Shown: piece by piece, positions 37,701 through 48,246 of the stretch | Layout: each line of letters opens with the position of its first letter | Numbering within the stretch: position 1 is the first letter of the stretch | Source of the DNA: Neospora caninum Liverpool | Taxonomy: Eukaryota; Apicomplexa; Conoidasida; Eucoccidiorida; Sarcocystidae | NCBI RefSeq assembly: GCF_000208865.1 | Contig: NC_018390.1 | Coordinates: forward strand, 1,040,790 to 1,104,789 | Direction: 5' to 3' | Length of the DNA stretch: 64,000 bases | The notes under the pieces: generated by a model | What the model was told of the DNA's origin: nothing | Seen by the model: the letters and a program-made list of their open reading frames with translations, nothing else | The model's database searches: none | Translations under genes and position numbers: made by a program

Positions 37701-40700
37701 CTCCCCTCTGGCCCCGGTCGGCCTTGCCTCTGTCGTCCACTCTCTCAGATTTCTTTCTCTCTTCTTTCTCTCTCCTTCTCTCTTTTTCTCTCTTCCTCTT
37801 TGTCTCGTTCTTCCTTTCGATTCCCCTTTTGTGCGTACGATGAGAGCAGGGACGAAGATGCCGGCGGGTAGCGCGAGGCCGAAGGTGGCGACTGCGAGGG
37901 AGAACTTCAGGACGAGGAGGAGAAAAAGCTCCCCGAGGACCGCTGAGTCCAGGCGATACGCGGAGCCTCGCGCAAAAGCCGCAGGCTGTGCGGGGTTGGC
38001 GCCGGGCGGAGAGAAGGAGAAGGACGGAGACGCCACGGGCAGAGAAGGAAACGGAGCGGGCGACGCCAGAGCTGTGGGCGTAAACGGCGGACGTGCAGAT
38101 GCACACATCCCGAACCTATCGACGGCGTGGGCCGAAGCAGTCGTTGTGCACCGCGAGAAGAGATTTTCTGCAACAGAGAACACCCACAGACAACGCAGAA
38201 CTGAAGACCCCAAATAGGAAACGGAGACGCTTTTCTGCGTTCACATGCTCCCCCCTCCCGCGCTCTGCATCCTCTCCTATCTGTGTGTATATAAACAGTC
38301 GCTTCTGTCTCCGCCGCTGTCCCTCGCTGGTAGTTCACAGGTTCCTCCGCCGCCTTCCTCTGGGATCTTCTCCCTCTTCCTCTCTCCATTTCCTCTCTCC
38401 ATTTCCTCTCTCTCCTCTTCGTCTCCCCTTTTCCTCTCTCTCCTTTCGCTCTCTCCTTTTCCTCTCTCTCCTCTTCGTCTCCCCGTTTCCTCTCTCTCCT
38501 TTTCGTCTCCCCGTTTCCTCTCTCTCCTTTTCGTCCCCCCGGCCTCTCTCACCGAGAAGATCGCTCGACGAGGCGCCGACCATGGGAAAGAGGAAATTGA
38601 CGAAGGCAGTGCACGCGGCGACGAGGACGCAGTCGACGATCGGACCTTGATCTCTCATCTTCTCCCTCACCTCTCCCCAAAACGATCTTTCTTCTCTGTC
38701 GGCACTGAACGTCCTCCCCTCGCCCTCTGCTCCCTCGTCGCTCTCTGTTTCTCTTTCCCCTCTCTCTTTTCCCGCTGTTTCTCTTTCCTCGCTGTCTGCT
38801 CGGCTGTCGGTCCTGCCTCTTGTGGGTTCTTGGTTGCGTGTTTTCTCCGTGCGCAGTTTCTTCTTTCTGAGTTGGCCAGCGCGGAGGGCGAGCCAGATGA
38901 AGACGGGGCCGAGGACGCCGCCGATCAGGCCGAGGAGTGCAAAGGGGAGGAGCTCCACCACCTCGAAGGTGTGGAAGAAGTCGACGCTGTCGCGCATCCA
39001 GAGGGAGTGCGCTGCGCCGTGGCCAAAGGGCGAGAAGGCGAAGCCTGCGGAGCTCTTTGAGTCTTTCGGCGCCGTCTGCGCGTTCAGGATCTCCAAGAGA
39101 ATCGAGGCAGAGACGCAGGAGCAGCAACAGAGCCAGAGCGCAGAGCCGGGGAGGTCTGAGGCGCCCATTTCTTCGAAGGCAAACAAGACGCCTGCAATGG
39201 GGCTGCCGAAGGCACAGCTCATCCCCGCGGCGCTCGCCGCAGCCAGCAGCGGCTTTCCGACGCTCTCCTCACGCGACTTCTCCAGGTGTCCGCGGAACCT
39301 GCTTCGGTCCACACCCCAACCGCCAGAAAAGAAGGACGAGGACGCGGGCGACTCCGGGGGGGAGTCAGGGGGCGACTCCGGGGGGGAGGGGGAAGGAGCG
39401 GTGGAAGCCGAGGGAGGGAGGAAAGCGCTGTGGGCGTGAGAGGCGTCTGGGCCTTTGTGGAGAGCAGTGAGAGGGAGGGTTGCGAATCGGCTCTTCCGCC
39501 GTGGGGGAGCGTTCGTCGACGGCGAGAAGATCCGCAGCAGGAGGTGAGCCCAGCAGCACGCCACGTGGACCATCGGGCCTTCTTTCCCGAGGACGAGTCC
39601 GCTGCCGACTGCGAGGGAAAGACCAAAGATCTTCACAATCAAAACGGAGGCAGACAACACGTGCGGGAGGCTCCGAAAGCCGTTCAGGAGCACCTTCACT
39701 TCCGCGATGCCTGCAAACGGGAGAGCGCAGAACAGGGTTGAGAGAGAGACAGCGACAAACCTCTTCCGGGGAGACAGAAAGCGCAGAATCGCGCTCAACA
39801 CAACAAAAAAACCGCCCTTTGTTTCGTGTGCCTTCCTCTCCGTTTTCTGTCTTCTCCTCTGTCTCTCCGTCTCTCCCCGCCTTCTTCCCTCTCGTCTCCC
39901 CTGTGTGTCTGGGAAGTTTCGTCCCTTTTATCGCGCCATTTTCCGCTTACCGGATCCGGCGGCTTTTGGCGCCAAGGCGCAGACCAGCCACGCCGCTGCA
40001 GCGACTGCGCCGACTGTGACGAGGGCGAAGAAGAGAAAATCAAGAAAGAGGCGCGTCGCGTTCCTCACTCGAGCGCCTGCTGCGCTCACCGTCGCTCGAA
40101 AGGAAGAAGATACAGACTCATGGGAAGACGGCCCAGACGCCGAAGAAAACGGAGAAGACGGAAAAGCGGGGAAAGAAGGGGGCTGTCCGGGCTGGGGGTC
40201 CAACGGAGGAGGGATCTTAGACAGGCGACGAGCAGACACAATGGGGGAGACAGACGACAACGGAGCGGACCACGACGACGCAGAAGGGGGAGCGGGAGCA
40301 GGCGCAGGCGAGGAGAGAGGAGCCGACGGCAGCGATTCGATTGCAACGACACCCGACGATGGAGAATGCACTGATTCACGCACCACACTGTCCCCGCCTC
40401 CGGCCCCGTCGTGCCTCGACGGCCCAGAAGACATGTCGTGCATTTCGCGTTTAGCCTCCGATTCCTTGCGTTCTCGCCCCGCCAGAGCGGAAGCCATAGA
40501 CCCCGCAGACGAGGACGCGTGAGAAGACGCTGAAGCAGAAGGGGGAGAAGACGGTGGGGGAGGAGAAGAAGGAGAAAAAGGAGAAGAAGAGGGAGGAGAA
40601 GGAGGAGCTGAAGACGATGAAGGAGAAGAAGAGGGAGGAGAAGAAGGAGGAGAAGAAGAAGGAGGAGAAGGAACAGGTGGAGAAGGAGGTGGAGACGATG

Positions 40701-43700
40701 AGGGAGGAGAAGGAGGAGCTGAAGACGATGAAGGAGAAGAAGAGGGAGGAGAAGAAGGAGAAGAAGAAGAAGGAGGAGAAGGAACAGGTGGAGAAGGAGG
40801 TGGAGACGATGAGGGAGGAGAAGGAGGAGGTGGAGAAGAGGGAGGAGAAGGAGGAGGTGGAGAAGAGGGAGGAGAAGGAGGAGGTGGAGAAGAGGGAGGA
40901 GAAGGAGGAGGTGGAGAAGAGGGAGGAGAAGAAGGAGAAGAAGAAGAAGAAGGAACAGGTGGAGAAGGAGGAGGTGGAAACGATGAGGGAGGAGCAGGAG
41001 GAGGTGGAGAAGACGAAGGAGAAGGGGGAGAAGAAGCAGAAGGAGACGGGGGAAGAGAAGGAGGAGAAACAGAGGTAGGAGATGTGGGAAGCGAAGACGC
41101 AGATGAAGAGAGGGGCGGTATAGGAGAGGCGGAAGACGGGGTCGAGGCAGAGGAGAGCGGCGAGAGCGAGGAGTCTGGTGGTTTCAGTGAAGACTCAGAA
41201 GGGTCAACTTGAGACTCTCCAGACGAAGATGACGCAGGAGGGGGAGAAGAAGAGGAAAGGTCGCCTTGCGAGTCTTGAGAAGACCGGGGAGAGGGAAGCG
41301 CCGGGAGAGAAAGAGAGGGCGAATCCGCTGTTGTCCTTTCCCTGTCCTTCGTTGCAACAAGGGCAGGACGCCTCGAAACGCCAAGGTCTACGCCGTTCGT
41401 CGCGGGTTCCTTCTCAGCAGAACCAGAAAGAAGTTTCGAGTCCGCCCCATCGCTCGAAGAACTGCCGTCTTTCGTTCCGTTTCGCTCCGCAGGCGCCCCG
41501 CCAGAGGGACCCTGCGTGCTCTCCGGTGCGTGCACAGGAGCGGAAGAGGAAGAAGATGGAGACAACGAAGGAGACAAAGGAGGAGAAGGAGACGGAGGAG
41601 AAGGAGACGGAGGAGAAGGAGATGGAGGAGAAGGAGACGGAGAAGGAGACGGAGGAGAAAGGAAAGGATGGGGGATTTTCAGATTTTCTTGAGCGGGCTC
41701 ATATGAGGGGCCGAAGACAACAGCAGACCAGGAGAGCCATGTTGGCGGAAAGAGAGGAAGGGTGGAAAGCTCTGACTCGCCGGCATCCTTTCCAGATTTT
41801 TCTGTTTCGCCCACTGCCGGGTCAGGGGACGATGAGACAGCGGGAGACGAAAGCGAAGGCAGAGAAGCGCGCTGCAATACAGGTGCGTTGTCGATGTCTG
41901 CCGGGCGCAGAGACGACGCCTGCAGGGAAGGAGGCGCTGGAGGAATGCATGTATTGGCAGCAAAGTCTACAGTAAACGCCGATCCGCAGCACTGCCTGAG
42001 GAGACGGACAGCACACGCATCGACAGCCAGAGTGCGATTTAGCGAAGGTGATTCTCTGAGTCGCGCGGGACCGCGAGAAAGAGGAACGGTGTCTCCGTGC
42101 AGCACTTTGAAGGACCAGAACGCATGCGCGTGTGTCTCCGAGGTTCCCAAACAACCGAAGCAGTCTCCACAGACAAGTGACGCCTCCTGGTACGTGATCC
42201 TGAGACCGACACAATTCGTGCACGCGAAGATATAGACGGCCCCTGTTTGGATGGAGGAAGGACCTCGACGCGTTTTTGTCAAGCTCTCCTCGGGGGACAA
42301 GATGAAGCGGGCTCATAAACAAGCAGGCAAAAGAGCAAACCACGCCTCTTTCTTTTTCTCTGTATCGTCCACTGGGGCTTCTTCGTTTTCCTTTCTCCTT
42401 CTACCCTTCCCTCTTCTGGCCTTCATGGACGCTGACTGTTGTCTCTTTCTTCGCTTCTCTGTCTCTTTCCATTCCTCTCGCCTTGTTTCCACTTCCTTTT
42501 CGCTTCCCTTCTTTTTTCCTTGTCGCGTCACACCCTTCCTCTTCTGTGTCTCCCTTGTCTGTGTGTCTCTGGCTCTGCGTCCCTTCTCTCCGCTGGTTGA
42601 CCGCTGCCTGTCTCCTCTGCGCGTCGCCGCTTGCCCGCCTCCGTGTGTGCGTGTGTGGGGTCTGCTGCTCTGTTTCTTCTCTGCTGTCTGTACACCGTAT
42701 CTCTGCAGCTCAGAAACACTCACTGTCTGTCGAGCCAGAAGAAGCTGCGGCAGAACCCGTGGCGGAGGTCACTGACGAACGTCGACGCGTGGTGGATGTA
42801 GAAGGCCGAGTACCCCGTGAAGAGGCCGACGAGCGCCGCGAGGATCCAAACCTCCAGAGCCTCAAAGACCTGTCGCGCCTTCCCGGGCCTGCACAGCAGG
42901 CGCTTTGCCGCGACGAGCAGGAGCCGCAGAAACGCCGCCAGCCGCAACCCGAGGAGAAAGACCAGGCGGAGCAGGACGGCGACAACGAGCAGCGCAGGCG
43001 TCACGCACCAGGTGTACGTACACCTGACGGCTCGCTGGAGCGCCGCGCAGCCGCCTCGGCAGAGGCGCGGAAACGAAAAGGACGTGAAGGCGCGCGGGCG
43101 TCGAGGCTGCGAGGGCCAGACCCGCTGGCTCTGGGAGAAAAGCGGCAAGGCCGAAGGCTGCGAAGCTGCCGAAGAGAGATCTTGAGAGTTGAGCAGCATT
43201 CTCTCGAACGACGGCGTCCTCTCTGTGAAAGACGGCCGGTCTTCTCTCTGCGGGGAAATCGGCGCGAGTGGAATGTCCAGCTGCGGGCGCCTCTCGAGGT
43301 GCCGCCGAGACGCAGCCAACGGCGTGAGCCAGGCGAGCGGCAGACGCGAAGCAAACCCCGCACCTTCGCCCTCAAACTTCGCAGAAAAGTCCACGCCGAG
43401 AGGCGCGCCCCCGTCTCGTGGAGACTCCGCGGAGCAGACCAAACTGGCAAACAGAGGAGACGAACCTTCCAAAGACGCAGAAGACGAAAAAGGAAAAGAG
43501 GAAGAAGCTGAAGAAGAAGGGGAGGAATTCCAGTGTATGTCTTGGTTTTCGGGGGGGCTTGGAGAAAGGGGGAGATGTAAGCTTCCATGGTCTTGTCCGT
43601 CACCTTTGCTGGCGTTTCTGTTTTGCGAAGGAACGGAGGGAAGCGACGTGGCAGCCGCCGCATGGGCGGAAGAGACGTCATCTCGCTTGTCGCTCTCCCC

Positions 43701-43805
43701 CGACGCGCGAGACGGGCGTCTGTACACCTCCCGCTGCCCGTCGTGCTCCCTTCCTCTCCGACCGTGAAGACGTGCAAGCGCGCCGCCGCTCTGCGAAGAA
43801 GACAT
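34789..43805 (-). CDS. ClC-family chloride channel or Cl-/H+ exchanger, very large
   Basis: Eight exons: 43805-42724, 41995-39951, 39710-38553, 38167-37839, 37420-37085, 36794-36688, 36347-35436, 34885-34789, giving 2021 aa with all phases consistent. ClC selectivity motifs are all present: GSGIAE at about 1041-1046 (usually GSGIPE), GKEGP at 1084-1088 with gating Glu1086, and GLALPAGIFVP at 1525-1535, followed by IGSAYGRLMG. FAFEE (Glu1222-1223) lies where exchangers carry the proton glutamate, so Cl-/H+ exchange is possible. Two CBS segments follow: ANLRAEDVMERDVVSV (from about 1654), and CSMCLLTRHGRLHGMITKG at the end, split by a long insert of about 250 residues. Residues about 400-1000 are Pro/Ser repeats within the loop before the GSGIAE helix. 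The N-terminal 315 residues are serine-rich. The start is the ATG at 43805. The exon 2 acceptor (TCCTCAG at 41996) was chosen for its pyrimidine tract and because it gives a CC..C loop typical of the family; a start farther upstream is possible. Location is probably an intracellular or plasma membrane. Confidence 0.92.
35409..35427. repeat. Short (TA)n run beside an exon 7 donor
   Basis: About 19 bp of TA lie a few bases inside the last ClC intron (34886-35435), next to the GTAAGA donor. The rest of the intron is rich in CATATA steps. Confidence 0.8.
38380..38545. repeat. Tandem CCTCTCTCTCCTTTTCGTCT-type repeats in a ClC intron
   Basis: Repeated units of about 15-20 bp (CCTCTCTC plus CTTTTCG or CATTT variants) fill the upstream part of the intron 38168-38552. 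The plus strand is pyrimidine-rich, so the transcribed intron is a purine repeat beginning just after the donor. Confidence 0.8.
40540..41075. repeat. Long polypurine tract (GGAGAA/GAAGAAG) inside a ClC exon
   Basis: More than 500 bp of almost pure purine on the plus strand, built from GAGGAGAAG-like units with longer repeated blocks (the block ending AACAGGTGGAGAAGGAGG occurs more than once). On the coding strand it encodes the Ser/Pro repeats of the ClC loop. A second, shorter tract lies at about 41540-41660. Confidence 0.9.
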
Positions 43806-43865
43806 GTTGAAGAGAGGACGAAGAAGGGGAAGAAGAGGAGAAAGAGGAGAAAGAGGAGAAAGAGG

Positions 43866-43975
43866 AGGACGGAGAGGAGGAGGAAGAGGACGGAGAGGAG
43901 GAGGAAGAGGACGGAGAGGAGGAGGAAGAGGACGGAGAGGAGGAGGAGGAGGAAGAGGACGGAGAGGAGGAAGAG
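43866..43975. repeat. 21-bp purine minisatellite upstream of the ClC start
   Basis: About four copies of a unit reading AGGACGGAGAGGAGGAGGAA plus one base, with one expanded copy. It lies 60-170 bp upstream of the ClC ATG, so probably in the 5' UTR or core promoter, where the transcript would read it as a CT-rich repeat. Confidence 0.85.
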
Positions 43976-45623
43976 GAAGGGCGGAGAGTCGTCGGGCGGT
44001 GTCTTTTTCCGGCGCCGCCGCTCATGTCGTCACTCTTTCGAGGAAGGGAAAACGAGGGGGAGACAGCCGCCTGGTGAGCCTTGTTAAAGCAAGGCAAAAA
44101 TGAAGAGAAGAGAAACGAAAAAGCTGACTTCTTGCGGAGTCGAGAGGAGACGCAGGTCGACAACGAAGAGAAGGAAAGCACCTAAAAAAGGCGTCTTGGG
44201 CGCGTAAAAAGTTGAGATTAGACGACGGAATGACGCGAGTCTCTGACCTCACAAGAGGCGAGCCCCCTGCGTGTCCGAGAAAAATGTGTCGCTCATCGGC
44301 ACGAGAGACACATCCGCGAGGCGGGTTCCCGCCAAAAGAACGCGAAAAAATAAAACCCAGCCTCGACGTGCACACGTATGTCCGGTGGTTCCCCTCCCCT
44401 TTCGTCTCTTGTCTTTTCCCTGTCTCCTCTGTCTTCTCTTGGCTGCCTTCTCTTCGTTGCCTTCTCGTAGCTTTTTCATCTGTGCGAAGCTTCTCGCGCG
44501 CCGCAGCGCAGAGGGAGCGGGAGTCGGAGCAGCCCGAGCTCGGTATTTCGAAGAAAAGGCGCGGAGAACTTTCGCTTCCAAACGGGCAGGAAAGCGCGGC
44601 CTCACACGGCGTTTCGTGTGCGCTTTTTGGGTGTCTGTACACCCGAGAAGTGGCGAGAGACTTCGAGCGCTGCCTCGCCTTTTTTCTGGACCTTATTCGC
44701 GGGCCCCACGTTTTTCTATCCACCCCGGGGAAACTGGGCGACTTTGCGTGAACGTTACTCTTTTGTGCATGCAAACACACTCCTTTCTGCAGAGCCGCAG
44801 AGAAAACTGTGAGACACACGGCGGGGTTCAGGTGCGTTTGGTCTTTTAAAAATGGGCAGGAAGGAGCAGATCCACATGTTCGTCGCATGTCGAGTGCAAC
44901 CGGCGACTTCTGTTCGTGCGCCCTTCTTGTCTTTCGCCTCGCCTTCCCTCCCTGCGAGCTTTTGCTCGCCTTCTGTGCGTGTCTGTCGCTCGCGTTCTCG
45001 TCCGATCCGACACAAAGATCGACGTATCTCTCTCTGCGTGTGCTAACATTCTGTTTGGAGAGAGCGAGAGTGGAGAATGCGCGTTTTCGCGGAGACAGAC
45101 ACAGCACACCGCCACGCAGTTCCCTTCAGAGATGACGTTCCTTCGAACGGTGTTTTTCTCATACGCTCAGAGCGCTCCGTTCTCTTCCTTTTAACAGATC
45201 GCGTCAGAAGAAAATGGAGAGGAAGAAAGCGAGGAAAACCGCAGGTTTGGTGCAGGGAGCGGCTGAAGCTGTCGCACTGGTCTGAGCAGCGGGCGCTGCT
45301 GTCTCCGATCTGGGCCTGCAAAGATCGAGGACGCGCAGTGCCTCTCTTCGCTCCGATTCAAAGCGCCGTCTTTCCTAGCTTTTCGTAGCCTCCTCTCTGG
45401 GGTTCACGGGGAGTTTTCTCTCGTGCGCTTTGGCCCCCGCGCCGCCTTCCCCTCCGAAGACGTTTTCGCTCTCTCTGTCCCTCCTCTTTGTCCTTGTCAA
45501 AAACGCGCCACGCGCGCGTTCTCTGGAGACTTCGAGGCGCGTCGACGGTCTCTACGCGCCTCATCCCACGCATATATACATCTAAATATAAATATCTACT
45601 AATGCGTGATTGTACATCCTCGC

Positions 45624-45642
45624 ATATATATATATATATATA
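45624..45642. repeat. (TA)n microsatellite
   Basis: A short TA run with a TAAATATATATTAATA flank, about 85 bp upstream of the start of the Cys-rich gene, so probably in its 5' UTR or promoter. Confidence 0.8.
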
Positions 45643-45727
45643 AATATATATTAATACGGTATACATCATACGTCTTTTTCTATTCACCGTCGCGGGGAAG
45701 GATGCTTGCTGGGTTGTCAGGAGAGAG

Positions 45728-47475
45728 ATGACGACTCCCGCACCGTTCAAAATTTTCAAGGCCACGCCGCCGCCAGCGCCTGCCGGCCGGAAACCCATCG
45801 GCTATCGAGGTGAGGAAGTCGCCCTTCGAAAAAGAGAAAATGGACAAGAGTGGGGAACTGTGGAACCTTCACATTCGTTTTAAACACAGAGAGAAGATGG
45901 AAGAGATAGGGAGGGGAGGGGAGAAACAAGGAGCGAAGAACGCGCAACCTGTTGTGTGCTCGCCTCTCCGTGTGAGGACGCACCGCGTAAAGGGCGACTG
46001 CGCTCACAGAGCCAAAGGCGTCGGTTTCGAGTGTCTCTGCAGCAGCTCTTGGAAAGAGGCAGAGAGAGGAACGGGGAGAAGGCGAGAGAAGTGATCGCCT
46101 CCCAGTAGAGCCAAAGGGTCTTTTCTCTGCCGCCCACACCGCGGAGCCCGAGGGGACGCACCCGGGAAATACCCGCTCACGCTTCGTCTCCTTTTTGCTC
46201 GGACATTTCGTGGGCAGAGGGAAGTGCCTAAATATGCATACTCACATGTTTGTAGCTGCACGTGTTTGTCTCTCCACGCGTTTGCAGCTGCGTATCTGTA
46301 TCTCTCTATTTGGATGTTTAGATACGCCTTTCGTCAAAATCTAGCTATCTATCTAGCTAGAAGTAGTTGGGTGTAGCCGCCGGAATTCGACGCACACGGG
46401 GTAGGGAGACACAGGCCTGCGCGTGATTGCGTTCGAGAGAACTTCTGGATAGAGGTGCGTCTGTTTTCTCGTTTTTCTGTCTTGCAGGCAACCACTGGCA
46501 CAAGAAGGTTCTGTATGACCCCGTCTACCCCACGACAAAGGTGAGTTTTCTTGCTTCGCTCTCTCCCTTCAACTGCTGTCCCTTCCGCCTGTCTCTCCCT
46601 CCTCTCTTTTTCTCTTCTCTCCCTGCCGTTGGCTTTCCCCTGTCTTCTGTCTTCTTCCTCCCATTTTCTCTTTGTTCACTTCTGTCTTTCGTCCGCGGCT
46701 GTCCCTGTCCTTCGCGGTCTTTCGTCCTGTCTCCATCTCGTCCTCCCGCTGCCTCGCTAGTCTCCTCTACGTCTCCTTTCCTGCTCTCTCTCTTCCTCTC
46801 GCCATCTTTCTCTCTCTCTCTCCCGCGCTCTCGCTCTCTCGCCTTCTTTCTTTTTCTGTTCCTTTCTCCCTGTCTGTCTCTCTTCGATCTGTCTGTGGCG
46901 TCCGTTAAACGCGCGTCGCCCGTTTCTTCCTACAGATCCCCGCGGCTCTGGTTCCGCGCTATCCGATCGACTGGCGGAACGGCGGTCGCGCGTTGCTGAT
47001 TGCCGCGATGTCGAAGCTGGAGAATCCCTCCTCTCTGCAGCGGCGCATCTTCCTGCGCGAAAACAGCCGAGACAGCCAAACTCCCCAGGCGCCCCTGTCA
47101 CCCTTCCAGAACGCGTCGACCGCCTCCGGCGGCGGGGCCTACCTGGTCTCTTCTGTGGGGCGAAAGCGGAGCTACGTGGGCCGCATCGCCGTCAGTCTCA
47201 TGGCGCGTCACCGCCAGATTTGCGACTACCAACGAGTCGGCGGCTTCTGCTCGCCCAGATGCTTCTCCGAATGCTCCAAGGAACTGCGCCGCTGCCTCTG
47301 CGCGTGGCGATGCAACGGATTCCACGAACACGTGGTCCAAATGGACGGCATGCTCGGCGAATACAAGGGCGAAGTCAAAACAGAGAAACCGCTCTTCAGC
47401 GTCCTCAGACGACAAGCGAGAAAAAACAGGTGAGAGAGGCAGAGGGAAAGGGATCGACACCTTCTCTCCACCTGC

Positions 47476-47514
<39 letters not shown>

Positions 47515-48246
47515 TATATATATATATATCTGTTGGGGGATCGAAAGGTGTTTCCTAAAGAACGAGGACGATCGCCTCTTTCCTAGTGCCTCACCAGTCG
47601 GTGAGGCTCCGAGGCGAGTGGGAAGGTGGGACCACTACGGAGCGGAGGTCCCCTGTGTGTGTGTGTGTGTGCTTTTGGGAGTTTTCCACTGGGGCGTCTT
47701 CTCTCGGGTCTTTTCAGCATCTCTGTGCCTTTCTCTTTTCCCTTTTTCGCGAACGCAGTGTCTTCCTGGGCGTTTCGTGCGTGGTGTCCGTGTTTCTGTT
47801 TTTCGCGCTCTGCACGCGGCCGCTCTCCTGTCTCTCCGCGCCCGTCTCCTCTCTCTCGCAGCGCGCCTTCGGAAGGCGTCGTGTTCAGTCCCTCGTCGGG
47901 AGCCTTCGAACGCGTCCGCCCCGCGCAGCACGCAGCCTTCGAGGCCTTCGACCGCCACGGGCCCGAAGGCCCCACGCAGAGGCCCGCGCCCCGCCGGGAG
48001 CCGCCGCTACCCTTCTACTCAGCTAGCCACGTGCCCGACGTCCCTCGGCCCCCGCCGCCCCAGCCGTTCACCGGGCCTCTCGAAGTCCGAGAAGACGACC
48101 TGCAGCGAGAACACAGCGTGGCGGAAAGCGAAGAGGAAAGCGACGAGGAAGAGAGCGGGCGATGGAGGCGCGAGAGGTGGGGAAGAGACGAAGAAGAAAG
48201 CGACAGTGAGGAACAGATCCGGGGGGCGACGGGGGCGCGCAGGTGA
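45728..48246 (+). CDS. 337-aa protein with a seven-cysteine motif, function unknown
   Basis: Four exons: 45728-45809, 46488-46540, 46936-47429, 47862-48246, giving 337 aa with consistent phases. It starts MTTPAPFKIFKATPP. Residues 28-85 (GNHWHKKVLYDPVYPTTK, then PRYPIDWRNGGRALLIAAM) have a folded, aromatic-rich character. Residues 141-171 hold C-x8-C-x3-C-x3-C-x6-C-x-C-x3-C, a compact cysteine cluster that could bind metal or form disulfides. There is no signal peptide, which favours metal binding in a reducing compartment. The last 130 residues are Pro-rich, then acidic (Glu, Ser, Arg), and likely disordered. The final codons (CGC AGG TGA) also match a donor, AG|GTGAGG, so a further exon downstream cannot be excluded. 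I do not recognise the family. Confidence 0.82.
47476..47529. repeat. (TA)n microsatellite in intron 3 of the Cys-rich gene
   Basis: About 54 bp of TA with one TGCA interruption, within the intron 47430-47861. Confidence 0.9.

Larger units (their letters stand above)
43806..45727. other. Divergent intergenic region between the ClC gene and the Cys-rich gene
   Basis: This 1.9-kb spacer must contain both promoters. It holds a 21-bp minisatellite just upstream of the ClC start and a TA run at 45624-45642. Open frames such as 44022-45107 minus and 44271-44849 plus have no domain or splice partners. Confidence 0.5.

Noticed and set aside
40554..41078. 174-codon Lys/Glu-rich plus-strand frame
   Set aside because: It is the translation of a polypurine repeat opposite the ClC exon and starts and stops inside the repeat.
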